From contig NC_041010.1 in NCBI RefSeq assembly GCF_004193775.1, positions 806,001 through 870,000 on the forward strand: a stretch of DNA of 64,000 nucleotides. The letters run 5' to 3'. Position 1 is the stretch's first letter; every line of letters begins with the position of its first letter. This document shows, piece by piece, positions 53,558 to 64,000 of the stretch. The notes beneath the pieces are model-generated. The model was given only the letters and a program-made list of their open reading frames with translations, did not search any database and was not told the DNA's origin. The DNA is from Glycine soja (lineage: Eukaryota > Streptophyta > Magnoliopsida > Fabales > Fabaceae). A program made the position numbers and the translations under genes.

Positions 53558-54242
53558 ATTTATTAAAGACTGGCCTATAACATTAAATAACAAAAATAAC
53601 TGACTTTAGCCGATCAAAATTAATTTTCATGAATGCTCACTCTAAACAGTAAGCACATTACAAAAGTAATTTTTTCAAAGGATTAATGAAATTGTTTTTT
53701 CTTTTTATTTTATTTTTATGTTAGATTTATCTTGAAACACATATATAATATTTCTGCTTTCTATCTTTTTAATTTAAAAATGCACTTAGGAAAAAAAGAC
53801 TTAATTATATAATTACTCTTTTTTAATTATATTTAAGATTTAATTTGGCGTCCCAATATTAATTTCATCTCTCAATTATTATTTAAAATAAAATAATTAT
53901 ATCATTTTTATTAGATCGATTAATTATTTGTCAGAAATCAATATTTTTTTTACATTGTCAACACAATTAATATAAAACATCATATCTTTTAAACTTTATT
54001 TAAATTGAGACTTTTACATTAGTTGACAAGTTGTGGATTTAAAAAACACAGCATTTCACATTAAAGGAAAAAGATATAACTGTTTTATTTTAAATAATTA
54101 AAAGACTAAATTAAATATATTAATAATTAAGAGATTAAATTAGATCGAAAAAATACATTACAAGTTGCTATAACTTAAGCAGTATGAGTCTGGTTCCCTG
54201 GAGAGTGGAGATTACCCTCCAACTCAAACAGCATAGCATAAA
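53558..54242. other. Promoter region between the divergent tRNA and TK genes
   Basis: AT-rich, no ORF of note. The thymidine kinase transcript probably starts somewhere after 54150. Confidence 0.45.
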
Positions 54243-54278
54243 ATGCGAAATCTTTGTTCCCAGTTGCAAAACCCTTAA
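54243..54278 (+). promoter_or_regulatory. Upstream ORF in the TK leader
   Basis: An ATG at 54243 opens an 11-codon reading frame that ends in TAA at 54276-54278, 14 bases before the TK ATG and in a different frame. If included in the transcript it could lower TK translation. The transcription start is unknown. Confidence 0.4.
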
Positions 54279-54292
54279 ACCCCTTCCACGCC

Positions 54293-57200
54293 ATGAAGTC
54301 CCTTCTCAACCCAAAGTTCTCAGCTTTATCTCCCAAAGCTTCTCCTTTTGCTCTGTTCTCACTTCCTTCTTCTCGATTCTCCTTCCGCAGCAACCCGCGT
54401 CGAATCCCCAATCGTCTTCTTCGCCTCAACCCATCACCCTGTTCGTCCAATAATTTCTGTTGCACCATTCAAAATCGAAGTTTGCAAACGGAGCCCTCGC
54501 CGCCTCCCTCCGGCGAGATTCACGTCATTGTGGGGCCCATGTTCGCCGGAAAAACCACATCGCTCCTTCGTCGGATTCAGTCGGAAACCACCAACGGCAG
54601 GTCAACTCTTCTTCTCTCTTTGTCTTTAGCTGTCTTATTAAGAGAACAAAACCCTTTTACGTGAAGTGGTTATTTGTTTGTTTATTTTTGTTTATCTTAA
54701 TTCCTCTGATTGAGTAATTGGTTGTTGAGTGTAGTTTGTCATGGTTAGATGCATTTACAGTTATAGTGGCATCTTGCTTGCAACTATTGATTCCCAAAGT
54801 CATTATTGTCTTGTACTTTGACTTGGAAAGACTTTTTTTGTGCAATGCCATATTCACTGGTCTGATATGGTCAACTTTGAGGTCAAGCCTTGCAGAAGAC
54901 CCCAACCGAGTAAGGTCTTGGAAGGTCTGTGTATGTCCTATGAAGTATGGACTCTGGACACGGACACTTCGACACCACTAATATCTAAAATATATGATGC
55001 GGGAACACTGCATACACACACAAACAGAGAGATTTTAATTAAATGAAATACGAGTAACATATAACAAAATGTCTAAATTGATGGTATATTCATTTTTTTT
55101 AAACCAACCTTCTATGTTTTTTCAAGTGTATTAGTTGTGTAAAGGTGGCGGCTTAAGTGTTTTAAGTCAACTAAAAGTAATTTTTGAATCCTGGGTTGGT
55201 GAAGGTAATTGGGCTCTTGTGCCAAACGGGATTGGCGATGCATCAAAGAGCTTATTCTCTGATGCTGCAGGAATTCATATTCTGGAAATCTATAAACCTC
55301 ACCAACAAGCTGATTAGATTTATCAGGTAATTAGAGATATTGCCTCTATTTTAAAGGATTTGGGCTATATTCCTCATTTAAGTATAAATTGATGAAGACA
55401 TGCTCCTTATGCAATGGAAAACATAGGATATAGACATTCTGCTGCTTAAAATTTTGGTTGATTAAATTAGCATGGTCCTCGACAAATAGGACATGATGCT
55501 TTCAGAATATAAACAAAGTTATGGTTTGCAACGAAAGTTTCTGAATTACAGGTTGTAGATTTGAAGTGGAATAGTGAAACATAAGGGATTTTGAGCTACA
55601 CTAGTATATACATTCTTCAGTGACATAGGAACAATGTGTCTTCAATGCTACATTTGGCAAACTAATAGGTGATAGCCAAGTTGATATTTTTTTTCCCTCC
55701 TAGGAATCAGTATGCAAAATTTATGAATAGATCTATAGTCTACATGCCAGTTAGTATGATCTAGTTCTTTATATTATCCAATCATAATCATTTTATATTC
55801 TCTTAGAAACATACCTCGCTGACATATGCTTGACTGTTGTAGATTTTCTGTTTCCTATATTTACATGAATGGTGGATCTCATATTGCCATGGTTGCTTTT
55901 GTTGCTTACCCCCACCCCATAAAGAAAAGTCCCCTACATACGATTTCTCTAATGGAAATAAGTTTTTTTTTGGTAAGACAATGTGGTGCCCTCTCACATC
56001 CTTTGGGTATGAGTCTAATCTCTCCCCAAGCATTGGAATGTTGTCTTGGCCCCGAGCATAAGGTGCTTCAGTGGGTTTTGAATACCTATAATAGTATAAT
56101 GTATCTTTAACCTGCCTGCTTGGCTCTGAGCATAAGGTGCTTTGGTGGGTTTCGAATTTCTATTCTGCATCTAATGTCTCCTCACCTTGAGCTCAATTTT
56201 TCCGATTGAGTCACACCTAGTGGTTGGAAACAAATGGTTCCTTACTTTCATCTTTTGGAAAGCAAGGAAAGTTAATTCTGGATGTGGATACTGATAGAAT
56301 CATATGTGATGCTTATGTTGCTGTGATGACTCTGGATGTATAGCAAGTTCCTGATTGTGATTTTTGTTTATCTTTCAGGAAACAAACTAAATGGTTTAGC
56401 AATAGCATCATTCATAAGGTGCATATTTTAATTTTATGTTTCTTTGATGCAGAAATGTAGCAATAATTAAATCAAGCAAGGATACAAGATATGGATTAGA
56501 CTCAATTGTTACACACGATGGTGCAGAATTACCATGTTGGGCACTGGAAAACTTATCTTCATTCAAGCAGAAGTTTGGAATTGATGCTTATGAGAAGGTA
56601 TTATAGTTTGAAGTTCTGTAACATGTATTTATTTATCATTTATACCACAGAAAATTCAATGTATAGTTGTGTACATGGACTGATTTGACTCTAATTGGTT
56701 ATTATATGATTGGTTTGTGTGATGCGTGACTGTTGATAATTTTATTTTTTCCCCTTCCCCTCCAATGTATACTAGTTTACTACCTGCATTTTGTTGACTC
56801 TCAACTGATTGATGATGACAGCTGGATGTGATTGGTATTGATGAAGCTCAATTCTTTGATGACCTTTATGAATTCTGTCTTCAAGCTGCTGATCATGATG
56901 GAAAAACAGTAATAGTTGCTGGACTAGATGGTAACTATTTGAGGTAATACTACTTAAGTTTTAAAATTTTCGTTTTGTTTCGTGGGGTTGCAATGAAGCC
57001 ATAATTTCAGATGTTTAATCATAACACAAGCTTGACTTGTTCCATGTAAATTCTATTTGTTTATACTTGTGTTACTTGGGGTTTTACCAGTAGGTTATGG
57101 TTGGATTTTACATTATCGCGTCCACGCTGAAGGTGTTTCTACATTTACTGGCAGGAGGAGCTTTGGTTCCGTCCTTGATATAATTCCCCTTGCTGATTCA

Positions 57201-57410
57201 GTAACCAAGTTAACTGCCAGATGTGAAATCTGTGGGAAGCGTGCTTGCTTTACCCTGAGGAAGACACAGGATAAGCAGATTGAGCTGATTGGTGGTGTTG
57301 ATGTCTACATGCCTGTGTGTCGCCAGCACTATGTCAGTGGACAGGTAGCCATGGAAGCCACAAGGCATGTCCTTGAATCTCACAAGGTTGAATGTGCCTC
57401 CCATACATAA
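54293..57410 (+). CDS. TK1: Thymidine kinase with organelle transit peptide, 4 exons
   Basis: Exons 54293-54600, 56453-56597, 56822-56943 and 57155-57410 join in phase to 276 residues. The enzyme phosphorylates thymidine with ATP in the dTTP salvage pathway, feeding nuclear and organelle DNA synthesis and repair. Residues 1-70 are rich in S, R and P with few acids ([16 protein letters not shown]), a plastid or mitochondrial transit peptide. The TK1-type core follows: P-loop GPMFAGKT (81-88), the catalytic DEAQFF (E159), the lasso region after [10 protein letters not shown], and the structural zinc set C215, C218, C247 and H250. Arabidopsis has a cytosolic TK1a and an organelle form TK1b; the extension favours the latter (from memory). 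The ATG at 54293 is the first in frame; the open frame to its left begins at TTG. Intron 1 is 1.85 kb and repeat-rich. Confidence 0.94.
56048..56159 (+). repeat. Diverged direct repeat in TK intron 1
   Basis: GGCCCCGAGCATAAGGTGCT (from 56048) and GGCTCTGAGCATAAGGTGCT (from 56122) each continue into a GTGGGTTTYGAAT word; the units are about 37 bases long, 74 apart. Probably part of a larger dispersed repeat whose ends I could not define. Confidence 0.55.
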
Positions 57411-58530
57411 GCTGCTCCACATTTCTTAGCGGTTACGTACATGCCTAGTGTTTATTCATGGTTGTGCCATATCTTATATTGAAAGAAACGAGTAGGTTAT
57501 TTTTCAATGTCAATTTAGTTTCAATGTTTGATTCTAAATTGAAAGCTAGTATTGATTTGCTCCATTTTATGGACTTGGATTAAATAGTTCAGAGAAGAGA
57601 CGAGGGCCAGGGAGTATGTAACGCCCTTCTTCACATTGATGTATGTTTTGTTTAGATTGAGGTTTGGTGTAGCTCGGGACTATATATAAATGTGGATTAA
57701 ATATTAATCAATCTGAAAAATATGTTTAGTAGGCTATGTAACTTGATGTGAAAATTTTCAAAAAGTTTAATAATTGCAACATTAGTCCAATTCAAATTAA
57801 TTCATGACACCAGTTGAGAAATCTCTGCCACTTTAGTGTCACTGCTATTCCAGTTTCCAATCCTCATGTGTTCAACATTGTGCTTGTATCGGTGAATGAA
57901 AAGGAAATCCGAATTCTAACCCCATATGGAAGAAGGCAATAATACATTTATGTTGGATCTTTTCTTCAGAGAATGAGAATGCGAGGCTAACCACCGTTTA
58001 AGTGTAACAATGTTACAGGCAAAAAAAGATTTTGCATGTAATCTATTCCTTTCCCAAAGCAAAAAAAAAAAAAAAATCAAAAGCAAGAAATTGCTGTTTA
58101 ATTGTAGTCCTTTCAGTGTCTTGTGCGGTTCGGCCAGATTAATTATTTCGGATATCAAAAGAATTGTTGTTTAGCAATACTGTTAAGTTATCATCCGGGT
58201 AAAAAAGTTATATTTGATCCTTTAGGATGGATCCTATAGAATAAATTGGTCATTCATCATTTTTTTTGTGATAATGGTATTCATTTTCCAGGGTTTAAAA
58301 TATTTTGTTTATTTATAAATTTATGATTCTCTTAATTTGAATATAAAATTTTCGTTCTTTCTTTTCCTTCCAAGACTCTGTTAAAGATTTCTCTTCAAGC
58401 ACTTACATCATGGCAAACTACAGTATATCAAAACATAATACTAACGAAATCAGCAAGCTTAGTAACAAAAAAGATTATCTTCAATTAATAAAATCACATA
58501 AAGGGAACGAAAATAAAATAAAACTAGTAC
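57411..58530. other. Intergenic: TK 3' UTR and AT-rich DNA
   Basis: The TK 3' UTR probably ends before 57750. The remainder is AT-rich. The plus-strand ORF starting at 58410 runs through the antisense of a snoRNA and is not believed. Confidence 0.45.
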
Positions 58531-58630
58531 AGCCACGACCTCAGAATTGCAGAATAACATCAAGGCATAACAAAGCCATTCAGTCCCGAAAGATGGTTAT
58601 GGTAATTGCTATCATCATTGGCAGGTGGCT
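58531..58630 (-). ncRNA. C/D-box snoRNA, dual guide for 25S and 5.8S rRNA (copy 1)
   Basis: Minus strand: terminal stem AGCCAC/GTGGCT (58625-58630 with 58531-58536), box C ATGATGA (58612-58618), box D' CTGA (58580-58583), a C'-like TTGATGT, and box D CTGA (58541-58544). The 13 bases before D' (58585-58597) are the exact complement of CCCGAAAGATGGT in 25S rRNA. By the D+5 rule they would direct 2'-O-methylation of the G after CCC, the plant equivalent of yeast Gm805 guided by snR39B. The 11 bases before D (58545-58555) complement AATTGCAGAAT of 5.8S rRNA, pointing to methylation of its G. rRNA sequences are recalled, not searched. This pairing of targets suits plant snoR39BY-type RNAs (recalled). 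C/D RNAs work in the nucleolus with fibrillarin, NOP56, NOP58 and L7Ae-like protein. Confidence 0.85.
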
Positions 58631-59257
58631 ATACTGTGATTCGTACAGACAAATGAAAAAAGTTGGAAGCACACTAGCAATCAAGAAAGTTAGCTTCGAA
58701 CATTCAATTTTAGAGAAGGCAAATAAAAACATTATTGTGTCTGTAGGCACTCAGAATCAAGAAAGTGACCCTTTTGAGTGTTCAATGGAAGAGAAGGGTC
58801 TCTGAAAACAGAGAAATCATAGGCTTATTTTCCTCTTCTCCCCTTCTCAGCACAAAACCTAAAAGGGTCAAACAAAAAAAGAAATGAACTTTAAGAGGAA
58901 GAAAATGAATGTAAGAAGCTCGGTAAGCAGATTGGTTGACAGAGACCCAAAAAGGATATCACAACAACCGGCCAGTAAGCTTCTGAAATTGAATTAATTT
59001 AGCTACAGCCACTATGGCACATTCAAGATCAAGGGTACAGCTTTTTTTGCTCCAACCCTTCCCTTGGTACATGTAGCATCACCACAACTACACCCAAATC
59101 AAATAACTAACATTTTTCAATTGGGATAATTGTCAAAACACACACAAGGGCTTGCCCACAAAAAATTCAAGACTTCTAAATCACTAAATCAAAAGCCATT
59201 TTCACAACACCAAAAACTTGTATCTTAATAAAAATAATAAGAACAACAATAATAAGT
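58631..59257 (-). other. Spacer between the two snoRNA genes
   Basis: About 630 bases, T-rich on the transcribed strand, with no ORF. A weak third C/D-like candidate at 58745-58815 (see rejected items) is the only structure noted. If both snoRNAs come from one precursor this is spacer RNA, otherwise the promoter of copy 1 lies here. Confidence 0.4.
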
Positions 59258-59350
59258 AGCCTCAGAATTGCAGAATAATAACAGCAAGGCAAAGAATGCC
59301 ATTCAGTCCCGAAAGATGGTATTTGGTTATTGATATCATCATTGGCCAAA
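59258..59350 (-). ncRNA. C/D-box snoRNA, dual guide for 25S and 5.8S rRNA (copy 2)
   Basis: A diverged paralogue of the snoRNA at 58531-58630, on the same strand and 5' to it. Box C ATGATGA is at 59336-59342, D' CTGA at 59303-59306 and D CTGA at 59262-59265. Both guides are unchanged (13 bases for 25S at 59308-59320, 11 bases for 5.8S at 59266-59276), while the sequence between boxes differs by substitutions and small insertions. Conservation only in boxes and guides shows selection for function in both copies. The terminal stem is shorter (GCC/GGC) than in copy 1. Confidence 0.83.
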
Positions 59351-59511
59351 TTTTGATCTTAGAATAACAACACAAAGGAAAGGAACGGACTTTGATTCTT
59401 CACCTAATTTTCTAATGGAAAGCTTTGAGAACAGAGAGGCGGCACCAAAGTGAAAACTAGGTTTAAAAGAGTGTTTCTCTTGCTATACCCATGATTGCAG
59501 TTTGCGTGAAT

Positions 59512-59552
59512 GTTTATAGATGCTGGACTTTGCTGATATGGGCCTATGGGCC
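59512..59552 (-). promoter_or_regulatory. Site II pair and TATA box upstream of the snoRNA genes
   Basis: On plus, TGGGCC lies at 59539-59544 and again at 59547-59552; on the minus strand these are GGCCCA site II elements, 8 bases apart. A minus-strand TATA box CTATAAA (59513-59519) follows 20 bases downstream, and copy 2 of the snoRNA begins about 160 bases further on. Site II motifs before a TATA box are typical of plant snoRNA and ribosomal-protein gene promoters (known), so this is a plausible pol II start for a snoRNA precursor (inferred). Confidence 0.55.
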
Positions 59553-59559
59553 TCCTTCT

Positions 59560-62147
59560 TTGTTGCTTTATTATGTTCAATAAACCCAGTTGACAAAAAA
59601 AAAAAGGTAATTGCTATTTCCAATCCCCTATCACCAATACACTTTCCTTTTAATTTTTCTCTCAGCAATTCCCTAAAAAAAATACACTCCCCTTTATTTA
59701 TCAATGCTTCTTCACCACCAGAATTATACACTCCCACACGACCATACCCCTTCATCACTTTGCAATCTGCAGTGTGTGGTGCCAATTGGAAAATGTGCAC
59801 ATTTAATCAGACCACCACTGATCCTTTTTGATTCTCAAAGTGAAACCTTGCACAAAGAGGGATTCACATTTTACAACAAAAACCACCATCTCTCGTCTAG
59901 AGAGAACTGATTGAATCCAACAACACCACAACAGGTTTTAAGCAATAGTTAGTTATTCAAACTTTTACTTATTCGATTCTTCCTTTCGTAAGTGTGTTCT
60001 GGGTTGGGTTGTTGAGTCTCTTTATGATGAGGACATATGTATTATCATGACGACCTTTGCTCTTGGATTGAATATATGCCTCGGTGGATTGAAAAGGTTT
60101 TTTTTTTCTATGAGTATTAGGACATATCTATTGGGATGAAGCCTATATGCGGGTTTGCTTTATGTTATTATCTTCTCTATATCACATTGATGTGAGAGGG
60201 GCACGTCATGGAGGGATGATCGGAAGTACATCTTTTAATTTTTTTTTATTGATAAATATTAGTTATTAATTAATATATTTTTGTTAAATCTTTTCATTAT
60301 TTCCTTCTTCTTTTACTATGAAACTAATCTTATAATTTCTCATGATATTTCTGTAAAATATCAATTAAAAGGGGAATGTAATAGAAATATAGGATAGTGA
60401 AAATAGAAATCCCCATTCAACTATGTGTTGCGGCCCACAAATGAATACATCTAATTCTACCAACCTCCCTATCACACAAACGATGGGAATATTTGGTGAG
60501 AATGACTCTCAAATCCACTAATGAGTATCTATAATCTATGATATTAAATTTACGAATCTATCAATAATTTATAAATTTATCTATAATATTAAATTTATGA
60601 ATAAAAAAATAAGTTTGAATTTCATGTGGTAAAATAAGATTGCTTCCCAAGCTTGGATTACACGTTTCATCATTCGGTATTTCATAATTATTTGATTCGT
60701 TTACAAACTAAATCTAAATTATATATTTATGTCTTGTTAATATATATGGAACAAAAAATAATTAAAAAACTATTTTAATCAATTTTTGAAATTAAAATTA
60801 AATCATTTATAAGTATCTTTAATAAGTCAATAAATTCATCCTTAATTTTTTAAAACCATTTTAATGTTTTTAATTGTTTATTAAAATTAAATATTTATAA
60901 GTATTTTTAGTAAATCAATTCATTCAATCTTAGTTTTTTAAAATTAATTTTAGACTCGATCAATAACGTGAAATCAAATACATACTAATTTGTACTAATC
61001 ATGTTCTTAAACAACAAATTACTAGCTATGGTCGTATACAACAAAATGGGGTAAGCAAATGGACAGTTAAATGATATAACAGATTGCGAAATCGAAAATA
61101 AATCTAGCATATGAGTAAATAATTAAAATTTGTTTTTTAAACTATGTATTTTAAAATCTTTGTAGGCTATTTTTAGACCAAGTATTAGAAAGATTGCTTT
61201 CCCCATCCAGTTCACCGAGGTGTTGATCGTTAAGAACCAATTTTTCAACCTCTTGCTACCCGTGTGCTTTCTCCATTCTCCATCCTATATTCATTGGAGC
61301 AAAAATGTAGTAAGAAATTGCTAGCTAAACTAAGTATATGAATGCTGATGCTTGATAATGCAATTGCTGGATAGTAACGGAAAAAAGAAATATAATAAGG
61401 TTCGTAACATCAACAGGGTGTAAAGTATATTTCTATTTAATAATGTGAAAAGATGTCAATTGGCTCAGTTGGTGAAATTCTTTACAGTGAACACGAGAAT
61501 TAGGAACCAATCTCAGCTTTATGAAAAAGGAAAAGTAAAAAGAAAGACAAAGAAAGCAGTTCATCTATACTTATCTAGTATACTATCATGTAAAGAAAAA
61601 AAAAAGAAACCAAAGTCTAGGAAGATCTATCTTCATCAACCAGCTAGACGCAAAAAAATATATCTGGAGAACTATTCATAATGTTGACGTTGATTAATAA
61701 TTATCAGTATTCATTCCACCATATATAGTGCAGTCAATTCCTTCCAATGTAAACTTTTGTGTGTGTATGTGACGTTTAAATGCAAGTTAGCTGTTATCAA
61801 AACCAACCATAAAGTCTTCATTCATGTCATAATAAAAATGGAATTTCAAATAATAAAATGGAGATAAATCAGCAAAAAAAACTTCAACATGTCACTGCAA
61901 ACTCACATTTATTCAATGAGAATATGTTGTTAGTGTCAACTGGGAATTGGTACCTCACTCTCTCCTCAAAAGACATGATAAGCATTTACCTGAAATCCAT
62001 GATATGATTATTTTTTAGTGAAGACAAAGTAAAAATTACTTAATCCACAGACATAATTAGTTTTTCTATATTTATCAATTACATTCATAGATATGCAACT
62101 GTTTATGATGTACCTTTGAGTGAACTATTTGTTTTCATCTCAGAAAG
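59560..62147. other. Intergenic, AT-rich
   Basis: No gene recognised. ORFs near 59520-59910 have no family likeness. A degenerate tRNA-like stretch sits near 61455-61520. The DNA near 61.9-62.1 kb should hold the 3' UTR of the next gene. Confidence 0.45.
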
Positions 62148-63288
62148 TCAGGTAGAGCCTATGAAGCTCTCGTTACCAAGTAATTGAATCCCTTCTGATG
62201 GCAATTTAAGGTCCTTTTGATCTGCAGTCTCTATGGGTGGAGAATTTTTTGATCGGGCAAGACGCTTCACACAGTTCAAACGCAAGGATTTTGGTGTGCT
62301 ACCTAAATTATTTTTAGAACAATCAAATTAACTAATAATAAAGGTGGCAACAACATACTTTTTTCCACTGAATATTTTCTTGGCATTTCTCTTTAATAAA
62401 AACTTACAACTCACCAAAATTACCGGCGGATACATCTTGATCTTCCTTAGCTATCAACTCTGCTACCAACTGGTGAGTAACAGCAGGATCATCATCCATT
62501 GAATGTGTCAGGTTTCGCGCAAGACCTTTAATATGATTCAGGCGCATCCTCCTTGGTGAATTGGCTGGTTTATAAACTAGAGTTTCCAACGGAATTGATG
62601 ATCCTATTGGTTGCATTACACCATAAGGAAAAAAAAGAACCATTAATTTGTCTAACTTGAAAAGAAAAAAGGAATATATATGTATATATACATGGTATCA
62701 ACTCAGGTGAGAAGACTTTGTTAATGTAAAAAATAGGAATTGTAAATATAAACTATTAGATCAGAAATTGAATAGTCAAGATTAAGAATGCACGTAATTT
62801 TTTAAGTGATCATGTGAACATGATTCTTGTGTAGTTGGCTGATCTAGATTTATAAGGAGTTGTTCCCGTATTATATATGTGTGTACGTTCTCTCTCTGAT
62901 TGTCAAGTGTGAATGAACATAACAAAAATTCACCTTCAAGAACTTTGGATCCAAAATTGAATGTTTCTTGTACTTGGTTGAGGCCTTGAGAAAGGACTCC
63001 ATAGTCTAGAAAGGTAGAAGAAGTGAGACCTTGAAGCTCATCACTGGTACTAGCTTCACCTGCACTTGATTCTAGAGTTTGAAGTTGAGGAAAAGGAGAA
63101 TATGGAACTTGAGCATTTGCAGCTCTTTGTCTTCGAAGCTGGTAATTTCTGCGGCGCCTTGCAAGATGTCTTTCCCTTTGTTCTTGAGTCATTGATTGTC
63201 TCCTCTGCCTGTCTCGGATGCGCCTCCTCTCCCTCTCTTGCTCCCTCTGCATTCTCTTTAACTCTCCTCTCTCTGGAAACTCCTGCAT
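62148..63288 (-). CDS. Arginine-rich protein of unknown function with duplicated RLNxxKxLAR motif, 3 exons
   Basis: Minus-strand exons 63288-62934, 62603-62415 and 62302-62148 join in phase to 232 residues. Residues 8-57 are a very basic, helix-forming stretch (MQREQERERRRIRDRQRR, then HLARRRRNYQLRRQRA) that looks like a nuclear or nucleic-acid-binding segment. Its spacing recalls a single STPR-type repeat (23 residues), but I am not sure. Residues 60-118 are S/T/Q-rich. The motif RLNHIKGLAR (139-148) recurs as RLNCVKRLAR (189-198). Each copy sits near the start of its own exon, after a phase-1 intron, which points to exon duplication. No enzyme motif is present. The ATG at 63288 is the first in the exon, but CAG after it could be a splice acceptor; then translation would begin at M13. 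I do not recognise the family. Confidence 0.75.
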
Positions 63289-64000
63289 GCTCACTCACCC
63301 CACATTTTTTTCTTTTCTCCTTTTGGATAATTAAATAACAATTCTTGGTCCTCAACAAAACATTGATAGCGATGTACTTTCCTAACCAAGAAACATGGAA
63401 CATGAATTCTGAGTCAAGATGAAACTTATATTATGAAGCACATTTCATATGGATGGAATCCTTGTGTAATAAAATTAGAAATTTATGGAAATCTAGCTAA
63501 ATCTCAGATGATAATAATGATGTCTAAGCTAAAACTGGTAGTATCACATGAAATAACAAGAGGTTCATTCATGAAAATTGAACAATAAAGTTTCAACTTT
63601 CAAGGATCATTTCTTTATTTAAATGGCTAATAGTAATAACATATATAATTTAAAAGGGTGAGTATTTGTGGATTTGGAAAATGAAGATTGGGAAAGAAGG
63701 CATTTTTTTACCTGTCACTGCAGATATGAATTAATACTGGGGAGACAGAGCGAAGAAATTTGCGTGTGTAAGATGCATTAAAATGAAATGAAACACGGGA
63801 TGTAAATGATAAAAAATATATTTTTTTATTTACTTAATTAATTAATTAGCTGTTGTTTTTCTTTTTTGGCTTGAGATTTGCATGTCAAGGTTCGTGGACC
63901 TCCCTTACTTCTGCGTCCCATAATAACGGTTCAATGGAGAATTTGCCAAATCAGTGATTGACACTTAACGGTGTGGTCGCTTCTATATACAAGGTCCAAC
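63289..64000 (-). other. Leader and promoter of the arginine-rich protein gene
   Basis: No coding signal. On the minus strand GTGACAG|GTAAAA at 63712/63711 is a good donor, so a 5' UTR exon may end at 63712 with a leader intron running to about 63285. Upstream DNA is AT-rich. Nothing else is seen up to the window edge. Confidence 0.35.

Noticed and set aside
58410..58805. 131-codon plus-strand ORF with an ATG
   Set aside because: It runs antisense through snoRNA copy 1, has no domain likeness, and its lysine/asparagine-rich composition is that of translated AT-rich DNA.
58745..58815. Possible third C/D snoRNA on minus (ATGATTT ... CTGA) with a 9-base match to AATCAAGAA of 18S rRNA, the site served by U59/snR54-type guides
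   Set aside because: Box C deviates at two key bases, there is no terminal stem, and a 9-base match is short. The same AATCAAGAAAGT word also occurs near 58680, so chance is likely.
61455..61520. tRNA-like stretch with A-box word TGGCTCAGTTGG
   Set aside because: The B box is too degraded and no cloverleaf or target duplication can be formed; at best a dead SINE.
1..64000. CRISPR arrays, bacterial operons, LTR retrotransposons with paired LTRs
   Set aside because: No regularly spaced repeats, no polycistronic gene runs and no long direct terminal repeats were seen by eye; the genes are clearly spliced plant genes.

Overview
The window is nuclear DNA of a dicot plant. Its genes are split by AT-rich GT-AG introns, many single exons match plant-only families, and a long AT-rich gene-poor block is full of small transposon relics. 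Gene content and repeat style suggest a legume, soybean or a close relative; that assignment is inference from memory, not from a search. Exon boundaries below were set by hand from GT-AG sites plus reading-frame continuity, and every multi-exon model closes in phase.

Left arm (1-22 kb): a decayed tonoplast dicarboxylate transporter (about 1.2-2.5 kb, +); a single-exon secreted phytocystatin (3377-3721, +); an 11-exon Mo25/CAB39-like scaffold gene (8409-12514, +); a 12-exon inositol monophosphatase / L-galactose-1-phosphate phosphatase gene of the VTC4 type (14275-18937, +); and a 3-exon secreted DOMON plus cytochrome b561 gene (20528-22052, -).

Middle (22-42 kb): about 20 kb without a convincing gene. 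It holds a TIR element with a GC-rich core, an RNase H-like retroelement fragment, a Mutator-like MITE, short tandem repeats, microsatellites, and a perfect 38-bp inverted repeat at 41.2-41.4 kb.

Right arm (42-64 kb): an armadillo-repeat protein (42190-44250, +); an INT4-type inositol/H+ symporter with 6 exons (46484-50056, -) carrying a tiny tRNA-derived SINE with a 16-bp target duplication in one intron; a tRNA-Leu(CAG) gene (-); an organelle-targeted thymidine kinase (54293-57410, +); two tandem C/D-box snoRNA genes (-) whose two guides match 25S and 5.8S rRNA; and an arginine-rich unknown nuclear-type protein (62148-63288, -).

The genes form no operon. Two of them touch the same metabolite by chance or otherwise: VTC4/IMP makes free myo-inositol (and L-galactose for ascorbate) and INT4-type carriers move myo-inositol across membranes; they lie about 28 kb apart. 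The most notable unlisted structure is the snoRNA pair with its own site II/TATA promoter, which overlaps a misleading 131-codon ORF on the other strand.
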